Positions 62,320 to 64,000 of a DNA stretch of 64,000 bases are shown in pieces. Position numbers and translations under genes: made by a program. The notes under the pieces were generated by a model. That model did not search any database and had not been told where the DNA came from. It was given only the letters and a program-made list of their open reading frames with translations. Origin of the DNA: Candidatus Pedobacter colombiensis (GTDB lineage Bacteria > Bacteroidota > Bacteroidia > Sphingobacteriales > Sphingobacteriaceae). Numbering within the stretch: position 1 is the first letter of the stretch; every line of letters starts with the position of its first letter. The stretch spans positions 1,674,001-1,738,000 of the forward strand of contig CP119313.1 in the NCBI GenBank assembly GCA_029202485.1, in the 5' to 3' direction.

Positions 62320-63150
62320 ATGTTGGGCTCAAAAATCGACTTATTTGGCAATGAATGGCTTGATGTAGTGTTTGATCAGAAAAACAAAAGCTATGGTGCT
62401 TACGCACTGCGGAGGGAAAGTTCATCAAACACCTCAAGGGCACTTTTTATCGCAGGAACATTGTTTATCCTGCTGTTTTTATCTCCAAAGATCATTAGCC
62501 TGATCAAGGGAAACCATTCCATCGAGGATACCCCTGAGAAGATAACACCTGTTGCATTACAACCACCGCCGCCAATAAACCCGGAAATAACACCTCCGCC
62601 GGCAGCAGTTGAGCCACCTCCGGCAAAACAGAATCAAATCAAGTTTCCGCCTCCAATTGTTGTGGAAGATAATAAGGTAATCGATACCGATCCTGTACAG
62701 GTTAAAGATCTTGCGAATGCAAATCCTGGCCAGAAAGACGTTCTTGGAGTACCTGATGGCAATATTGTAATTGATGGCCCGCAAGGTAAAGGTCCGGTTG
62801 GTGCGGTTGCAACCGAGGACAATACAATATATGATGTATTTGTATCCTTAGAAGTGCAGCCAACATTTCCGGGAGGGATGGATAAGTTTTATAAATACCT
62901 TTCAAAAAGTATCAGATATCCTGCTATGGCACAGGAGAATAATATTCAGGGGAAGGTGTTCTTGTCTTTTATCATTGAAAAGAATGGTACGCTTACAGAT
63001 ATTAAGGTAGAAAGAAAACTGGGCTATGGCACAGATGAAGAAGCTGTGCGGGTATTAAGTGCCAGCCCAAAATGGATAGCTGGAGTTCAGAATGGAAAGT
63101 TTGTTCGTGTAAAGTATAACATCCCTATTAGTTTTGCTATGCCTCAATAA
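62320..63150 (+). CDS. TonB-like energy transducer protein
   Basis: A 276-residue inner-membrane protein. The cytoplasmic N-terminus (NEWLDVVFDQKNKSYGAYALRR) matches the Bacteroidota TonB family. One membrane helix (LFIAGTLFILLFLSP) leads to a proline-rich periplasmic spacer (PPPPINPEITPPPAAVEPPP) and a TonB C-terminal domain (PTFPGGMDKFYKYL, ending in VKYNIPISFAMPQ). It would pass energy to outer-membrane receptors. It lies 95 bp after the PorP/SprF gene; whether it serves that secretion unit or unrelated receptors is not known. Confidence 0.92.
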   Translation: MLGSKIDLFGNEWLDVVFDQKNKSYGAYALRRESSSNTSRALFIAGTLFILLFLSPKIISLIKGNHSIEDTPEKITPVALQPPPPINPEITPPPAAVEPPPAKQNQIKFPPPIVVEDNKVIDTDPVQVKDLANANPGQKDVLGVPDGNIVIDGPQGKGPVGAVATEDNTIYDVFVSLEVQPTFPGGMDKFYKYLSKSIRYPAMAQENNIQGKVFLSFIIEKNGTLTDIKVERKLGYGTDEEAVRVLSASPKWIAGVQNGKFVRVKYNIPISFAMPQ

Positions 63151-63156
63151 ATAATC

Positions 63157-63193
63157 AATAACGAGGTATCGTTTATTGCTATACCTCGTTATT
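63157..63193. terminator. Bidirectional hairpin terminator
   Basis: A perfect 13-bp inverted repeat AATAACGAGGTAT/ATACCTCGTTATT with an 11-nt loop sits between the convergent tonB-like and spore-maturation-like genes. Confidence 0.85.
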
Positions 63194-63202
63194 AAATTAT
63201 AA

Positions 63203-64000
63203 TTAACCAAAAAACAGGTAGCAAAGGCCTATTGCTGTGCAAACGCCAACTAAGTCGGCCAGCAACATGGCACCAATTGCGTAGCGTGTATTTTTTATAT
63301 TTACTGCACCAAAATAAACAGCAACTACATAAAATGTGGTATCGGATGCACCTTGAAATATTCCGGAAAGTCGGCTTGCAAAAGAATCGGCTCCATAGGT
63401 TTCCATAGTACTTACCATCATTCCTCTGGCAGCACCACCACTTAGGGGCCTTATTAAGGCTGTTGGTAAGCCTTCCACAAATCGTGTATCAGCTCCTAAG
63501 GAGGCGAAGAGAGTTTTTATACCACCAATCACTACATCAAAGGTGCCGCTTGTACGCAATAAGCTTATGGCTACCAGCATTCCAACCAGATAAGGCACAA
63601 TTCTAATCGCGGTATCGAATCCATTTTTTGCACCCTCGATGAAAGCATCAAATACATCAATTTTTTTGTAAAGTCCACCCAATACAATCACTAAAAAGAC
63701 GAATAGGATTAGCCCATTACTGAGTACTCCCGAAAATGATTTGATGCCATCTGCATTAAGGGTAGTGATGTACAAAACCAATAAGGCAATGACAAAGGAA
63801 ATGCTTAAAACCCATCCGATGACTACCGGTTGTAAAAGGTTAATCTTTTGCTTGAAGGAAACAACGATCATTGCTGTTATGGTACCTACGAAGGTTACAA
63901 TCAAACAAGGGATAAATATATCGGTTGGGTTTGAGGCATTTTGTGAAGCACGAATTGCGATAACACTAACCGGGATCAGGTTTAAGCCTGCTGCATGAAG
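63203..64000 (-). CDS. Spore-maturation (SpmA/SpmB)-like membrane protein, partial
   Basis: The frame stays open to the end of the window, giving at least 265 residues. The 5' end lies beyond it. In-frame codons upstream of 63904 encode AAGLNLIPVSVIAIRASQN and the segment up to IVTFVGT, typical of the fused SpmA-SpmB protein (about 410 residues) of Bacteroidota with two nucleoside-recognition/Gate domains. The second half has six or more membrane helices and the family segment RPLSGGAARGMMVSTMETYG. Despite the name, these organisms do not sporulate; a transporter-like role is likely. A TTG at 63904 is not the true start. Confidence 0.9.
   Translation of the reverse strand, partial: LHAAGLNLIPVSVIAIRASQNASNPTDIFIPCLIVTFVGTITAMIVVSFKQKINLLQPVVIGWVLSISFVIALLVLYITTLNADGIKSFSGVLSNGLILFVFLVIVLGGLYKKIDVFDAFIEGAKNGFDTAIRIVPYLVGMLVAISLLRTSGTFDVVIGGIKTLFASLGADTRFVEGLPTALIRPLSGGAARGMMVSTMETYGADSFASRLSGIFQGASDTTFYVVAVYFGAVNIKNTRYAIGAMLLADLVGVCTAIGLCYLFFG

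Noticed and set aside
63203..63904. Complete 233-residue spore-maturation protein starting at TTG
   Set aside because: In-frame codons continue to the window end and encode the family's conserved upstream segment, so the gene is partial.

Overview
The window comes from a Bacteroidota chromosome, most likely a Pedobacter close to P. heparinus. The evidence is a SusC/SusD pair, a hybrid two-component sensor with reg_prop, Y_Y_Y and AraC domains, a CHU_C-type type IX sorting domain with a PorP/SprF partner, TAnnTTTG promoter boxes, and close homologues of the P. heparinus heparinases. HepA here has Cys135 and His203 at the same residue numbers as the characterised enzyme. HepC keeps the two essential histidines at a constant offset of three.

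Layout. (1) 1-2.8 kb: metabolic genes (aldo/keto reductase, sulfurtransferase, NAD-epimerase). (2) 2.9-9.5 kb: an RNA-repair/Ro locus. On the minus strand the order is rtcB ligase, rsr (Ro60/TROVE-vWA), four tightly tiled non-coding RNA modules (5147 down to 4741), then two RlaP-type nucleotidyltransferases. A WYL regulator is divergent. This is the most unusual part of the window. All four RNA modules share a Y-RNA-like internal loop (URCCGUARA opposite UUG). One carries a tRNA body permuted at the anticodon, one an anticodon stem-loop identical in its loop to tRNA-Asp(GUC), one a tRNA body permuted in the D-loop, and one is a bare hairpin in the leader of the first nucleotidyltransferase. 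(3) 9.6-16.2 kb: accessory DNA with a secreted metallopeptidase, a gene remnant, an AraC regulator and a cassette of two DUF6266 proteins, an RteC-like protein, a small membrane protein and an exported CHAP-type amidase. (4) 16.2-18.6 kb: a TonB-dependent receptor with a palindromic operator over its promoter. (5) 18.7-34 kb: a pectin-type polysaccharide utilisation locus (SusC, SusD, DUF4957/DUF5123 lipoprotein, GH28, hybrid two-component regulator, GH3). (6) 34-36.3 kb: egtB-egtD, ergothioneine-type synthesis. (7) 36.3-45.4 kb: glycosaminoglycan degradation (hepC with GH88, and hepA), interspersed with a TetR/pentapeptide-repeat pair, an HMA-like protein, and pirin/YceI genes that share an operator-like site with the TetR gene. 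(8) 45.6-63.2 kb: an L,D-transpeptidase, then a 4587-residue surface protein with 33 exact 240-bp repeats, followed by PorP/SprF and a TonB-like protein. (9) The window ends inside a spore-maturation-like membrane protein.

Within the RNA locus the likely logic is that WYL senses damage and controls rtcB and rsr through a shared inverted-repeat site. RtcB would then join cleaved RNA, RlaP enzymes would modify ends, and Rsr with its tRNA-mimicking Y RNAs would bind damaged RNA or tether an effector. The protein families are established. The RNA structures were folded by eye and the functional scheme is inference.
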